Part shown: piece after piece, positions 43,687 through 52,652 of the stretch
Layout: the number at the start of each line of letters is the position of its first letter
Position numbering within the stretch: the first letter of the stretch is position 1
Source of the DNA: Chitinophaga silvisoli
GTDB lineage: Bacteria > Bacteroidota > Bacteroidia > Chitinophagales > Chitinophagaceae
DNA length: 64,000 bases
Direction of reading: 5' to 3'
Assembly: GCF_003412465.1 (NCBI RefSeq)
Contig: NZ_QTJV01000006.1
Location: forward strand, 744,001-808,000
Made by a program: the position numbers and the translations under genes
The notes under the pieces: generated by a model
Database searches by the model: none
What the model was told of the DNA's origin: nothing
What the model saw: only the letters and a program-made list of their open reading frames with translations

Positions 43687-44116
43687 CCCAGATCATGCAA
43701 GGGATCAGCACAAACAGGGAGCCAACAGTCACTAAGCTCCAGGTATTCGCCTCCTCGCCGTCATACAACTCCACATAATCCGAACCGGCCAGGTACTTTA
43801 CCCGGACAGCATCCAGGTACTTATGCTTCATAATAAATGCGCTATCCACCTTATGGCTAAACTGCTTACCCTGATAGCTCAGATCAACATACATAGACAT
43901 CGCCCGGGTACCGTGTAATGAGTATCCATCTTTATGCATATACACCCATTCTGCCTCCCGCTCATGCCGGTACAGTAAAGCACATATTATCTGCAATAGT
44001 ATGGCGACAACCGTAAATATCACCATCCATCTCCGCGCAGATCTGTAATTCGCGTTTAAGTCCCATGACTTATTTAATGCCTGTATAAGTTCGCTGGATT
44101 TTCTATTTCTTTTCAT
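43643..44116 (-). CDS. Hypothetical two-TM protein (DUF3592-like), paralogue 3
   Basis: 157 residues. A longer basic N-terminal cytoplasmic part (about 1-25) precedes helix 1 (about 28-47); the exported middle domain contains LDAVRVKYLAGSDYVELYDGE, aligning with paralogues 1 and 2; helix 2 is about 127-146. It ends with R-S-R-R-A-M-R-R-R. It is the most divergent of the three. It lies 30 bp after the lipoprotein gene and 91 bp before paralogue 2; that gap holds a second copy of its own 3' end. Confidence 0.72.
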   Translation of the reverse strand: MKRNRKSSELIQALNKSWDLNANYRSARRWMVIFTVVAILLQIICALLYRHEREAEWVYMHKDGYSLHGTRAMSMYVDLSYQGKQFSHKVDSAFIMKHKYLDAVRVKYLAGSDYVELYDGEEANTWSLVTVGSLFVLIPCMIWVIRSRRAMRRRLSQ

Positions 44117-44146
44117 TTTCCTTTGTCCCTTTTCCCTTTAGCATAA

Positions 44147-44605
44147 TTACATCCGGGTAGATGGACTGACTCCCTGCTTTCTATGTAATGACCATTGTTC
44201 CAAAGCCTTCTCAAAAAAAGACTGTACAGTAGCCCGGCTCCCATCCACATAGACTTTAATCAGTTTATGATCAAAGGTAGTAACCAGTAAATGTGGCGAG
44301 GAGACCTGTACGGAACGGTACAGGGTGTCCATGGTCCGGATATTCTCATAGTAAGCAAAAGCAATCTCATCTCTCGACTGACTCCTGTCGTCGATATAGT
44401 AAGTAGCTACTCTTTTATTGGAAACAAAGTTGCCGGCAATGCGCTTTCTGTAGTTGGAGTAATATTGGAAAATAGTTTCGTCCTCATCCAGTAAATGCAG
44501 GTCTTTGAGGCGCTTTACCAGCCGCTCGCTGATCGTCTTGTCCCTTTGAATGGGCTGGCAGGCAAACAAACAACACAAAAAAATGCCCCATGCGTAATAT
44601 TTCAT
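44147..44605 (-). CDS. Hypothetical lipoprotein
   Basis: 152 residues with a lipoprotein signal (1-16, lipobox LFAC with C16) and a small soluble domain (YYSNYRKRIAGNFVSNKRVATYYI ... VYVDGSRATVQSFF). No family recognised. It heads the run of three two-TM paralogues on the same strand, so it may act with them at the cell envelope. Function unknown. Confidence 0.7.
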   Translation of the reverse strand: MKYYAWGIFLCCLFACQPIQRDKTISERLVKRLKDLHLLDEDETIFQYYSNYRKRIAGNFVSNKRVATYYIDDRSQSRDEIAFAYYENIRTMDTLYRSVQVSSPHLLVTTFDHKLIKVYVDGSRATVQSFFEKALEQWSLHRKQGVSPSTRM

Positions 44606-44622
44606 GATAAGGAAATTTACAT

Positions 44623-44658
44623 AAAAGCATGGAGGCCAGGATCGACCTCCATGCTTTT
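44623..44658 (-). terminator. Intrinsic terminator of the PQQ-type dehydrogenase gene
   Basis: 13-bp stem AAAAGCATGGAGG / CCTCCATGCTTTT with a 10-base loop, immediately after the stop at 44662; T-rich on the minus strand side. Confidence 0.82.
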
Positions 44659-44661
44659 GCG

Positions 44662-47600
44662 TTACAATTTAATAAATTTCCTGTTTATCTTCTTTTCACC
44701 GTCTTTAAATTGTATGATATAGGTACCCGGTGTCAGCCGGCTCACATCGATTTTGCCATCTTCCGAACGCAGGTAGCTGTTTTGTCCGCTCGCCACATTC
44801 ACAATATTAAAGAGGCCATCGCCGCTTATGCCGCTGATAGTAAGGTAATTATATACCGGGTTAGGATAGATCCTGAATGCCTTCTGACTGGCGTTGGCTG
44901 TCGTTGGCAGGGTGTAATTCGCAATTCTCGCCGCACTGTTGCCATATACTTCCAGTTCGAAAATGGAGTAACCGTAGCCTGTGGTGCGGGCAGTACCATA
45001 CACCTGTACATAACGGCCTGCACCTGTTAAACCGGTATGATCATTTATGAGATCGTTATTGCCGGTAACGGTTTTCAGGTTATGCCAGTTGCCAACAGTA
45101 TCCGCTACCTGCACGAGGTAATCTTTACCCTTTGCATTCTCCCAGGTGATCTTCACCTCGCTGATGTTATACCTGGCACCCAGGTCTACATAGATATAGG
45201 AAGGATCTTCGAAGGCACTGGACCAGCGGGTATTGATATCGCCATCTACAGCTGCGGAGCCAGGCATCGTTACACCGTTTTCATTACCTGATACTGTTAC
45301 ATTTTTATTGAGGGCCAGGTTGCTGCTGCTACCATTGCTCACCGTGATGCTCACCGGAATAGAGGTAGCGCTGAGGCCCTGATTGTCCGTTGCTTTTGCA
45401 GTGAGGGAGTAAGTACCGGCAGGCGCATTGGTCCAGGTAAAGGTATAAGGCGCATCTGCATCCTCTCCTATTTTAGTAGCACCCTGGTAGAATTCTACAT
45501 TGGTCACCGCACCGGTAGCATCGCTGACAGCTGCATCTATTTCAATATTTTCACCTGCGGAGAAAGTAGTATTGTTCGCAGGGGAAGTCAGGCTCACGAC
45601 AGGACCTTCGATGCTGCCTGCCAGTGCAAATGTGAGGTAGTTGACATTGAAGTCTGTTGCATCCAGTGATACACGCAGTACTTTCACCCCTTTGCTCAGT
45701 ACCGGGGTCGTCACAGACACTGTTTGCCATGCCTGGAAACCGCCGGTAGCAGGTACAGTAATATTGCCTGAAATGTTCTGACCGTCGAGTTCTACATGCA
45801 TGGTCTTCGCTGCACCCGGATTTGCTACCCGTACAGACAGGGTATACTGAGCCGCAGTAGTGACATCAATGGTGTATTCCAGCCACTCTCCTGCTGCTAC
45901 ATAGCCAATGTTAAAGCCACCTTCAGCGCAGTTTTCAAGATCTACATCTTCAGTAGTACGGTATTGGTTACCGGCATTACCGGTGGAGTTGTCATGGTAA
46001 GCGATGCCTTCGCCACCCAGGTCGAAGTTTTCAATTTCGATCTTACCTGGGATCGGTGTCGGAGTCGCGAAGTAAGGATTCTGCAGGTTGGCACCAGGTG
46101 TATAAGTAGCTGTGAAGGTGCTATCCTTTGCAGGAACGCGGATGACCTGACTGGCCGCACCACCATTGCTCCAGGAAGCAAATTCGTAGAACTTGCCGTT
46201 CAGCACCTGCGGCGTTACCGCTTCTAAAGAGATAGGTGTATTTACCACCAGCGTTTTAGTAAAGGGAGCCGTATTCTGTGCACCGAGTATGAGTTGTAAA
46301 CCAGGGATACTGCTGGCTGCGGTGATGTTCACCTTGTTTGGAATGATATCCAGTGAATCAACACCTGTGCGGCCCTGGGAATCAGTTACGGTAAGCATGA
46401 TGCGTAACCATACATTCGGAGAAGTTTCACCACCATTGTCAGCAATGAAGGTACCGGCTGTTACACCATTTGGTACGGCAGGCCCCGGGTGATAGTGCTG
46501 ATTGTTCGGACCATCCTGGTGATAGAAACGAACTTCCCACTGGTATTTAGCGGCTGGAATAGTACCGTCTTCTGCATCGGTAGCAGTACCGGCAAAGTGA
46601 ATGGTATCACCTACATTCCAGGTGCGTGTAGAGAGGGGGGCAGAGATATGGGGAACAGGGCGTGCATTGAATGGCAATACGGTTAACTTCGCATTGTCAC
46701 TGGTATCTTTGCCTGCACTGTTGCTGACTATACAACGATAATTGGCAGCGTCAGCGGCGGCTACAGCGGCGATTAAAAATGTATCGGCAGTAGCACCGGC
46801 GATGTTTACACCGTTCTTTTGCCATTGATATGTCAGGGGTAAGGCACCTGAAGAAGTAACTGAAAACGCTACAGGGTCGCCGCTAACAATGGATTGGCTC
46901 TGTGGCTGATTCACGATCACAGGTAATTGTGTGGTATCGTATTCAAGACGATACAATGAGCCGCCTGTACCATAATACACAAAATAAATATTACCATCCA
47001 GTCCTACGCTGGTACCTAATACACTTCTGAAACCGGTAGTGGAGAAAGTAGTAGCACCAGCTCCGGGATTGCCTGGGTCTATACTTTTGAACCAGTCAGC
47101 ACACCAGTCAGAGAAGTAGAAACGATTCTTGTATTCAGCAGGGTATTTTGTATTTGTTGGATTGAAGAATACACCTGAAGTGATGGCACATCCCCATCCA
47201 TCGTGCGGATAAGCAAATACCGGCGCGATAGTAGAATCCGGCTGCTCAGGGCCTGACTGACCCTTGCCATCCCAGCCATAGTTATAATGTTTGGCAGAAT
47301 CAGGAGCGGTGACATCGTCAATCTCTTCGTAGTTACCACCTACATTGACAACGTAGATCTTTCCGGATACAGGATCCAGTGCCATTTTCCAGGGATTGCG
47401 CATACCAATGGCCCAGATGCTTCTCTGCTGGCGGGAAGCGCCGGGTGTGTTGTAATAAGGATTTCCGGGAGCTGGCTGACCGGCATCTGTGAGACGAAGA
47501 ATCTTTCCGCGATAGGTATCCAGTTTGGTGGCTTCTGCAGGTGAGTTACTTTCGCCGATGGCTACATAGAGGTAGTTGTCTTTGAAGAGGATCGCACCAC

Positions 47601-48027
47601 CATTGTGAAAGCCGTTGATGATAGGATCGAATTCCATGATGCGGGTAGTGGCAGTAACCTGGTTCGCCGCATTGATAGTTACGCGGTCCAGGTAGTGCAC
47701 GGTACTGGCGGCGTTGGTGTAGAAGATGTAGAACTGGCCATTGGTAGCAAACTGCGGATGCAGGGTGATGCCTAAGAGACCTTGTTCATTTGCAGTAGTG
47801 GTTGACACGGAGTGTACGGTAGTCACGGTACCGTTTTGATAGACTTTTACATTACCACCACGTTCGGCAATAAAGATACGACCATCCGGCGCGTGGGCAA
47901 GAGCGGTGGCCTCGTTGATATTCTTGCCAGAGAGTTGCTTGAGTACAAATGCGGAAGGCAGTTGACTATAGGCAGGACAGGCATAGAGAATGATCAACAT
48001 TAAAATGGTGAGTAGGTTTTTCTTCAT
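44662..48027 (-). CDS. Secreted PQQ-type sugar dehydrogenase (glucose/sorbosone dehydrogenase family), multidomain, T9SS
   Basis: Exported protein of 1121 residues. Order seen: signal peptide (1-21); six-bladed GSDH propeller (about 25-375) with NEQGLLGITLHPQF, GFHNGGAILF, IWAIGMRNPWK and SGVFFNP; Ig-like domain (about 380-455, QWQKNGVNIAGATADTF ... YRCIVSNSAG); PKD-like region (about 460-570). Then a CBM6-like domain (about 665-805, IEIENFDLGGEGIAYHD, GFNIGYVAAGEWLEYTI); a bacterial Ig domain (about 815-905, NVEFYQGATKIGEDADAPYTF); an F5/8 type C discoidin domain (about 910-1035); and a T9SS sorting domain (from about 1050). Such proteins oxidise sugars at the cell surface; the binding modules suggest polysaccharide-associated action. 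Confidence 0.9.
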   Translation of the reverse strand: MKKNLLTILMLIILYACPAYSQLPSAFVLKQLSGKNINEATALAHAPDGRIFIAERGGNVKVYQNGTVTTVHSVSTTTANEQGLLGITLHPQFATNGQFYIFYTNAASTVHYLDRVTINAANQVTATTRIMEFDPIINGFHNGGAILFKDNYLYVAIGESNSPAEATKLDTYRGKILRLTDAGQPAPGNPYYNTPGASRQQRSIWAIGMRNPWKMALDPVSGKIYVVNVGGNYEEIDDVTAPDSAKHYNYGWDGKGQSGPEQPDSTIAPVFAYPHDGWGCAITSGVFFNPTNTKYPAEYKNRFYFSDWCADWFKSIDPGNPGAGATTFSTTGFRSVLGTSVGLDGNIYFVYYGTGGSLYRLEYDTTQLPVIVNQPQSQSIVSGDPVAFSVTSSGALPLTYQWQKNGVNIAGATADTFLIAAVAAADAANYRCIVSNSAGKDTSDNAKLTVLPFNARPVPHISAPLSTRTWNVGDTIHFAGTATDAEDGTIPAAKYQWEVRFYHQDGPNNQHYHPGPAVPNGVTAGTFIADNGGETSPNVWLRIMLTVTDSQGRTGVDSLDIIPNKVNITAASSIPGLQLILGAQNTAPFTKTLVVNTPISLEAVTPQVLNGKFYEFASWSNGGAASQVIRVPAKDSTFTATYTPGANLQNPYFATPTPIPGKIEIENFDLGGEGIAYHDNSTGNAGNQYRTTEDVDLENCAEGGFNIGYVAAGEWLEYTIDVTTAAQYTLSVRVANPGAAKTMHVELDGQNISGNITVPATGGFQAWQTVSVTTPVLSKGVKVLRVSLDATDFNVNYLTFALAGSIEGPVVSLTSPANNTTFSAGENIEIDAAVSDATGAVTNVEFYQGATKIGEDADAPYTFTWTNAPAGTYSLTAKATDNQGLSATSIPVSITVSNGSSSNLALNKNVTVSGNENGVTMPGSAAVDGDINTRWSSAFEDPSYIYVDLGARYNISEVKITWENAKGKDYLVQVADTVGNWHNLKTVTGNNDLINDHTGLTGAGRYVQVYGTARTTGYGYSIFELEVYGNSAARIANYTLPTTANASQKAFRIYPNPVYNYLTISGISGDGLFNIVNVASGQNSYLRSEDGKIDVSRLTPGTYIIQFKDGEKKINRKFIKL

Positions 48028-48184
48028 GTAAGGATTGTTGATTAATGAATATAGGAGGATATATTTAAGGCACGGTTTAGGTTTTCAGCGGATCTTGTGT
48101 TTAGATGAATGGTGCTTGTAAAATAAGAAAGTTATTGGAAGTTGTATGTCAGGGGAATGTAAAACGTGGTTAACTTATTATTAT

Positions 48185-48209
48185 GAAATGCCGGCTGTAC
48201 CGGCATTTC
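48185..48209 (-). terminator. Probable terminator of the S9 peptidase/hypothetical operon
   Basis: 10-bp stem GAAATGCCGG / CCGGCATTTC with a five-base loop, 28 bp after the stop at 48237; the minus-strand tail is AT-rich but not a pure T-run. Confidence 0.7.
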
Positions 48210-48236
48210 CGCAGAAAAAGAATGTATGTATATACG

Positions 48237-49190
48237 TTACAAGGTGAGTTCTCCATTATAAAGATCGATACCTGTAGCATAGGGTTGCAGTGGTCCGAAA
48301 GGAGATTCCTCTGCAATCAACTGTAATTCAGTGCCAAAACTCATGACAGGATCCAGGTCGATTTCAGTTGCCACCATTTCAAAATTACGGCCGTACCTGA
48401 TGAAGGGAATAAAAGTGTTGCGGACCTTTTTGTAAAAAACACCCTGGTAACTGAAGCCCCAGAAATTGCTGATGGGATGATTCAGGCTATCGAGCATGAC
48501 GAGGTTCCGGCCATCCTTCTGCATAGTTCCGTTTGTTTGAGGATTGTTGTGCAGGAAATCATCGTATGTCAGGTAGACACCCTGTCTGAAAGCTTTCAGC
48601 ACGAATGCAGGCTGTGCGAACCATTCATGCAGTTTATTGAGAATGCTTTCTTTTGTCTGTTTTGTTGCATCAGCAATTTGATTATCAGCGGTGATGGCGA
48701 TCAGATCGATTGCTTCTTCTATATTACGGTTATGCGCATGCGTTACATCCATACCTGCCCATTTCATCAGGGTATCTACGGAGCAGGCGAGCTGGTATTG
48801 CTGCTGATCCTCAGATACGTATACATCGGCTTTCAGGCATACAAATGCATTTTCCCTTACATTACCACTACGCTCTCCTATCCGGAGGTATTTGATGATG
48901 TAGAGTAATGACTTCCCACCGGGAGTATATTGTGCTTTGTACTGACTGGTGATGTAATCCTGAAAGAATGCGCGCAGGGGCTTGTCCGGCACCACCATTT
49001 TCTTATTATTTAAAAGCCCCTTTTGGATCATGCCCAGGTAAGAAGTATCTCCACTCATAGTAATAACGGAGATGTCACGCACAGGCATGGCAAATTGATG
49101 AACCTTTATTTTTGGCACCAGGGATATTTTCTGGGCGGGGGATGTGAAAACCTGAAATAAAATAATTGCTACAGTCAGATAGAATTTCAT
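48237..49190 (-). CDS. Hypothetical exported protein
   Basis: 317 residues with a signal peptide (1-18, SPAQ). The rest is soluble and mixed alpha/beta; no family was recognised. A tract near 110-180 (NAFVCLKADVYVSEDQQQYQL ... DVTHAHNRNIEEAIDL) has regular secondary-structure patterning. It begins 13 bp after the S9 peptidase gene and shares its transcript, so it may be a helper or another surface component of peptide use. Function unknown. Confidence 0.7.
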   Translation of the reverse strand: MKFYLTVAIILFQVFTSPAQKISLVPKIKVHQFAMPVRDISVITMSGDTSYLGMIQKGLLNNKKMVVPDKPLRAFFQDYITSQYKAQYTPGGKSLLYIIKYLRIGERSGNVRENAFVCLKADVYVSEDQQQYQLACSVDTLMKWAGMDVTHAHNRNIEEAIDLIAITADNQIADATKQTKESILNKLHEWFAQPAFVLKAFRQGVYLTYDDFLHNNPQTNGTMQKDGRNLVMLDSLNHPISNFWGFSYQGVFYKKVRNTFIPFIRYGRNFEMVATEIDLDPVMSFGTELQLIAEESPFGPLQPYATGIDLYNGELTL

Positions 49191-49203
49191 GCAGCGAATT
49201 TCG

Positions 49204-51438
49204 TCAATTTCTCTCAGGCGGCATGACCCCTAATAAATTCTTAACAAAGAAATCCCGCTTCTTCATCCTACCATAAGGTCCGCCATCACTATGGCCCATC
49301 CCGGGCACGACCAGCAGATCGAAGTCTTTGTTGGCTTTGATGAGCGCATCTACTACGCGATAAGTGGATTCAGGAGGAACATTGTTATCAGCTTCGCCAA
49401 CGATGAGGAGGAGTTTACCTTTGAGCTTTGCTGCATTGGTCACATTGGATTGTGCGGCATAATGCGGCCCTACAGGGTATCCCATCCATTGCTCATTCCA
49501 CCATTGCTTATCCACCCGGTTATCATGACAACCACAGGCGGATACCGCAGCTTTATAAAATTCCGGGTGGAATAATAAGGCACCTGCAGCATTCTGGCCA
49601 CCAGCAGAGGTACCATAGAGTCCTACACGGGTTGTATCCACATATGGATACCTGGCAGCCAGGGCTTTGATCCAAAGGATACGGTCAGGCAGACCAGCAT
49701 CGGCCAGGTTTTGCCAGCATACATCGTGGAAGGCTTTGGAACGGTTGGCGGTGCCCATGCCATCGATCTGAACGACAATAAAGCCCAGTTCCGCGAGACT
49801 TTGCATCTCGCTGAAGCTCATGAAGGTCTTGGGTACAAAAGCGTCCTGTGGGCCTGCATAAATGTTTTCTATAACAGGATACCTGCGGGTGCTGTCATAG
49901 TTACGGGGCCGGCATACAATACCCCAGATGTCGGTCTGGCCATCGCGTGCTTTTGCAGTGAAGACTTCAGGCAGGCGGATGCCGGTAGCGAAATAATCCT
50001 GCAGGTCTGCTCTTTCAAGCTCCATGATTTGTTTACCATCGGAAGTACGGTGTAAGGTAGTGACAGGAGGCAGATCAGGACGGGACCAGGTGTCCAGATA
50101 AAATGTTCTGTCAGGCGAAAAGCTCAGGTTATGCTGGGCGTTTTCTTTGGTGAGGGATACAAGTTGAGTGCCATCGAAACTGATACGATAATAATGAAGA
50201 TTGTAGGGGTCTTCACCGGCGTTCATCCCACTGGCTTTGAACCAGATCTCTCTTTTCTTTTCGTCTACACTGTCTATATCGCGCACCACATAGGGACCTT
50301 TGGTAATTTCATTTTTGATGGTGCCTTTAAGTGCATCTATTAAGTACAAATGGTACCAGCCGTCTTTTTCGGAGGACCAGATAATTTCGTTGGTGGCTTC
50401 CAGGTAGTGTGTGAAGATTCGTGATTCGTAGATGAACGTTTTGGTTTGTTCATCCACCAGGTCGCGGGTATTGCCATTCGTGGCATCCACCTCTATGATG
50501 CGGAAACGCTGGTGACCACGATCAGCTTTTTCGTAAGTGAAATAGCGGGGATCGTCTTTGCGCCAGCGCAGGTACGGCTTGCCGAGGAAATCGTAAAGTG
50601 GTGTATTCACTTTGGTCACCTTCTTATCGGATGGATGGAAGATAAACATTTCGAAGGAGGTGAAGGGATCACCGGGTTGTGCATATTCTTCCGTATCCAG
50701 GCGGGCACGGGTCTGGTCAGGCAGCGATGAGAGTAAATGATGGATGGATTTTATTTTCTCAGGACGGATACGATAGCCTACAAAATACCTGCTGTCAGGC
50801 GACCATTGCAATGCGCCGTAAGGCTGATCTGTATTGCCGTCGGTGGTGAGCTGAACAGAATCGCTGCTGCTGCCGGCTTTCAGAAATACGTTGCCATTAT
50901 GTATGGTGGTCACCCATTCTTTGTTGGGTGAGGAGGTATCGGAAGCAGTGTTGTCATCATGAAATGCCCAGCGGGGGATCTGGCGGAACGCACCTGGCGT
51001 GTTGTGAATGATGGGCGCTGGAATGCTTGTACACCGGCCATTTTTGTAATCGTACCATTGCTCTTTGATAGCGAATTTCAAGACATTCTTCTCTATGATA
51101 AGATCTGTAACAGGCAGATGTTTCGCATCGTATTGCTGTAAGGCGGCTGCAAGTTTAGCATGATCGAAAGCCGGGGCTTTGGTACCTTTCACCGCATCAA
51201 CCATTATAAATTCAACCGTGCTGTCTTTTAAATAGTTTTTATACCAGAATGATTTACCATTGGGCAGCCAATGAGGTCTAACAGTGGTTTTGTAGGCTTT
51301 GCCGCGAATGATGGAATCGAGATGGGCAGCTTGCTGATAGGCGTTTTTTTCTTCAGCGGCAGTGGGCTGATAGGGTGCCAAGGATTGAGACCTTACGAAT
51401 GCAGGGAGTAAGATGATGAGCAGGAAAATATTTTTCAT
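49204..51438 (-). CDS. Exported S9-family peptidase (prolyl oligopeptidase / DPP IV type)
   Basis: 744 residues: signal peptide (1-17), N-terminal beta-propeller (about 130-480, DPB4-like), and a C-terminal alpha/beta-hydrolase domain with catalytic triad S611 (GTSAGG), D684 (GEADNN) and H716 (GMGHSD). Family members cleave after proline (or alanine) in oligopeptides. Together with the hydroxyproline genes of the region it could help process proline-rich peptides, but it is 8 kb away and not in the same operon. A hypothetical exported protein is co-transcribed downstream. Confidence 0.93.
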   Translation of the reverse strand: MKNIFLLIILLPAFVRSQSLAPYQPTAAEEKNAYQQAAHLDSIIRGKAYKTTVRPHWLPNGKSFWYKNYLKDSTVEFIMVDAVKGTKAPAFDHAKLAAALQQYDAKHLPVTDLIIEKNVLKFAIKEQWYDYKNGRCTSIPAPIIHNTPGAFRQIPRWAFHDDNTASDTSSPNKEWVTTIHNGNVFLKAGSSSDSVQLTTDGNTDQPYGALQWSPDSRYFVGYRIRPEKIKSIHHLLSSLPDQTRARLDTEEYAQPGDPFTSFEMFIFHPSDKKVTKVNTPLYDFLGKPYLRWRKDDPRYFTYEKADRGHQRFRIIEVDATNGNTRDLVDEQTKTFIYESRIFTHYLEATNEIIWSSEKDGWYHLYLIDALKGTIKNEITKGPYVVRDIDSVDEKKREIWFKASGMNAGEDPYNLHYYRISFDGTQLVSLTKENAQHNLSFSPDRTFYLDTWSRPDLPPVTTLHRTSDGKQIMELERADLQDYFATGIRLPEVFTAKARDGQTDIWGIVCRPRNYDSTRRYPVIENIYAGPQDAFVPKTFMSFSEMQSLAELGFIVVQIDGMGTANRSKAFHDVCWQNLADAGLPDRILWIKALAARYPYVDTTRVGLYGTSAGGQNAAGALLFHPEFYKAAVSACGCHDNRVDKQWWNEQWMGYPVGPHYAAQSNVTNAAKLKGKLLLIVGEADNNVPPESTYRVVDALIKANKDFDLLVVPGMGHSDGGPYGRMKKRDFFVKNLLGVMPPERN

Positions 51439-51536
51439 AAGGATAAATTTAAGGGATGCACGGTCATATGGGTTTGCAGATTTTAGCTTTTTGTGAGCGA
51501 ATGTTATTATCTTGGGGATCCTAAATTTTCACGAAT

Positions 51537-52532
51537 ATGAATGCTTATGTACCTGCTGGTGACCGGTATGATTCCATGCAATATAACCGTTGCGGGAAAA
51601 GCGGCATCAGACTCCCGGCGGTATCGCTGGGCCTGTGGCACAACTTTGGTTCCATTGATACTTTTGAAAACGGCAGAAAGATTGTACGCCGGGCCTTTGA
51701 CAAAGGCATTACCCATTTTGATCTGGCGAACAACTATGGTCCCGTGCCTGGATCGGCAGAGGAGAATTTTGGGAATATCCTGAAGAAAGACTTTACAGGT
51801 AACCTGAGAGATGAACTGATTATCTCTACCAAGGCCGGGTATCATATGTGGCCTGGTCCTTATGGTGAATGGGGTTCAAGAAAGAATTTGTTGTCCAGCC
51901 TCGATCAGAGCCTGAAAAGGATGCAGCTGGATTATGTAGATATCTTTTATTCGCATCGTCCGGATCCCGAGACACCTATTGAGGAGACCATGGGAGCACT
52001 GGATACGGCAGTAAGACAGGGAAAGGCGCTGTATGTAGGCTTGTCCAATTATACGGCGGAGCAAACCACAGCGGCACTGGCGGTGTTGAAATCACTGGGT
52101 ACGCCTTGCCTGATCCATCAGCCTAAATACTCCATGTTTGAAAGATGGGTGGAAAATGGACTGCTGGATGTACTGGAGAATAATGGCGTGGGCTGCATTC
52201 CGTTTTCGCCGCTGGCACAGGGATTATTGACAGACAGGTACCTGGGTGGTATTCCGGAGGGCTCACGGGCAAGCAAGCCTAGCGGCTTCCTGAAAGCGGA
52301 GCAGATAACCCAGGAAAAGCTGGACAAGATCAACCAGCTGAATGCAATTGCACAAAGGAGAGGTCAGTCGCTGGCACAAATGGCGTTGTCATGGTTGCTG
52401 AAAGACAGGAGGATTACGACGGTGTTGATAGGAGCAAGTTCTGTAGAGCAGCTGGATAATAACCTGGGGGCGCTGGCGAACCTGAGGTATACGGTGGAGG
52501 AATTAGAGGAAATAGAAGCTATCTTAAAATAA
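51537..52532 (+). CDS. Aldo/keto reductase (YghZ / L-glyceraldehyde-3-phosphate reductase type)
   Basis: NADPH-dependent reductase of 331 residues. Seen: the AKR catalytic set D62 (HFDLANNYG), Y67, K99 (STKAGYHMW) and H140 (FYSHRPD), with the NNYGPVPGSAEENFG signature characteristic of the YghZ/MgrA (AKR14) branch, and a C-terminal cofactor region VLIGASSVEQLDNN. Enzymes of this branch reduce L-glyceraldehyde 3-phosphate and other aldehydes. Monocistronic; it converges on the ComA-like gene. Confidence 0.93.
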   Translation: MNAYVPAGDRYDSMQYNRCGKSGIRLPAVSLGLWHNFGSIDTFENGRKIVRRAFDKGITHFDLANNYGPVPGSAEENFGNILKKDFTGNLRDELIISTKAGYHMWPGPYGEWGSRKNLLSSLDQSLKRMQLDYVDIFYSHRPDPETPIEETMGALDTAVRQGKALYVGLSNYTAEQTTAALAVLKSLGTPCLIHQPKYSMFERWVENGLLDVLENNGVGCIPFSPLAQGLLTDRYLGGIPEGSRASKPSGFLKAEQITQEKLDKINQLNAIAQRRGQSLAQMALSWLLKDRRITTVLIGASSVEQLDNNLGALANLRYTVEELEEIEAILK

Positions 52533-52539
52533 AATCAGC

Positions 52540-52643
52540 GGTTGTAGTAAAAGTAAAATTTCCGGGATTTAATCCGGATTCCTGATGGAGAGAATATTCT
52601 TTTATAGCATACTAAATACCATCAAATTACTTTTGCTACAACC
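52540..52643. repeat. Long imperfect inverted repeat between convergent genes
   Basis: GGTTGTAGTAAAAGTAA (52540-52556) pairs with TTACTTTTGCTACAACC (52627-52643), 16 of 17 positions, separated by 70 bases. It lies between two convergent stops and is a possible bidirectional terminator or small repeat element. Confidence 0.7.
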
Positions 52644-52652
52644 TTCTAATTT

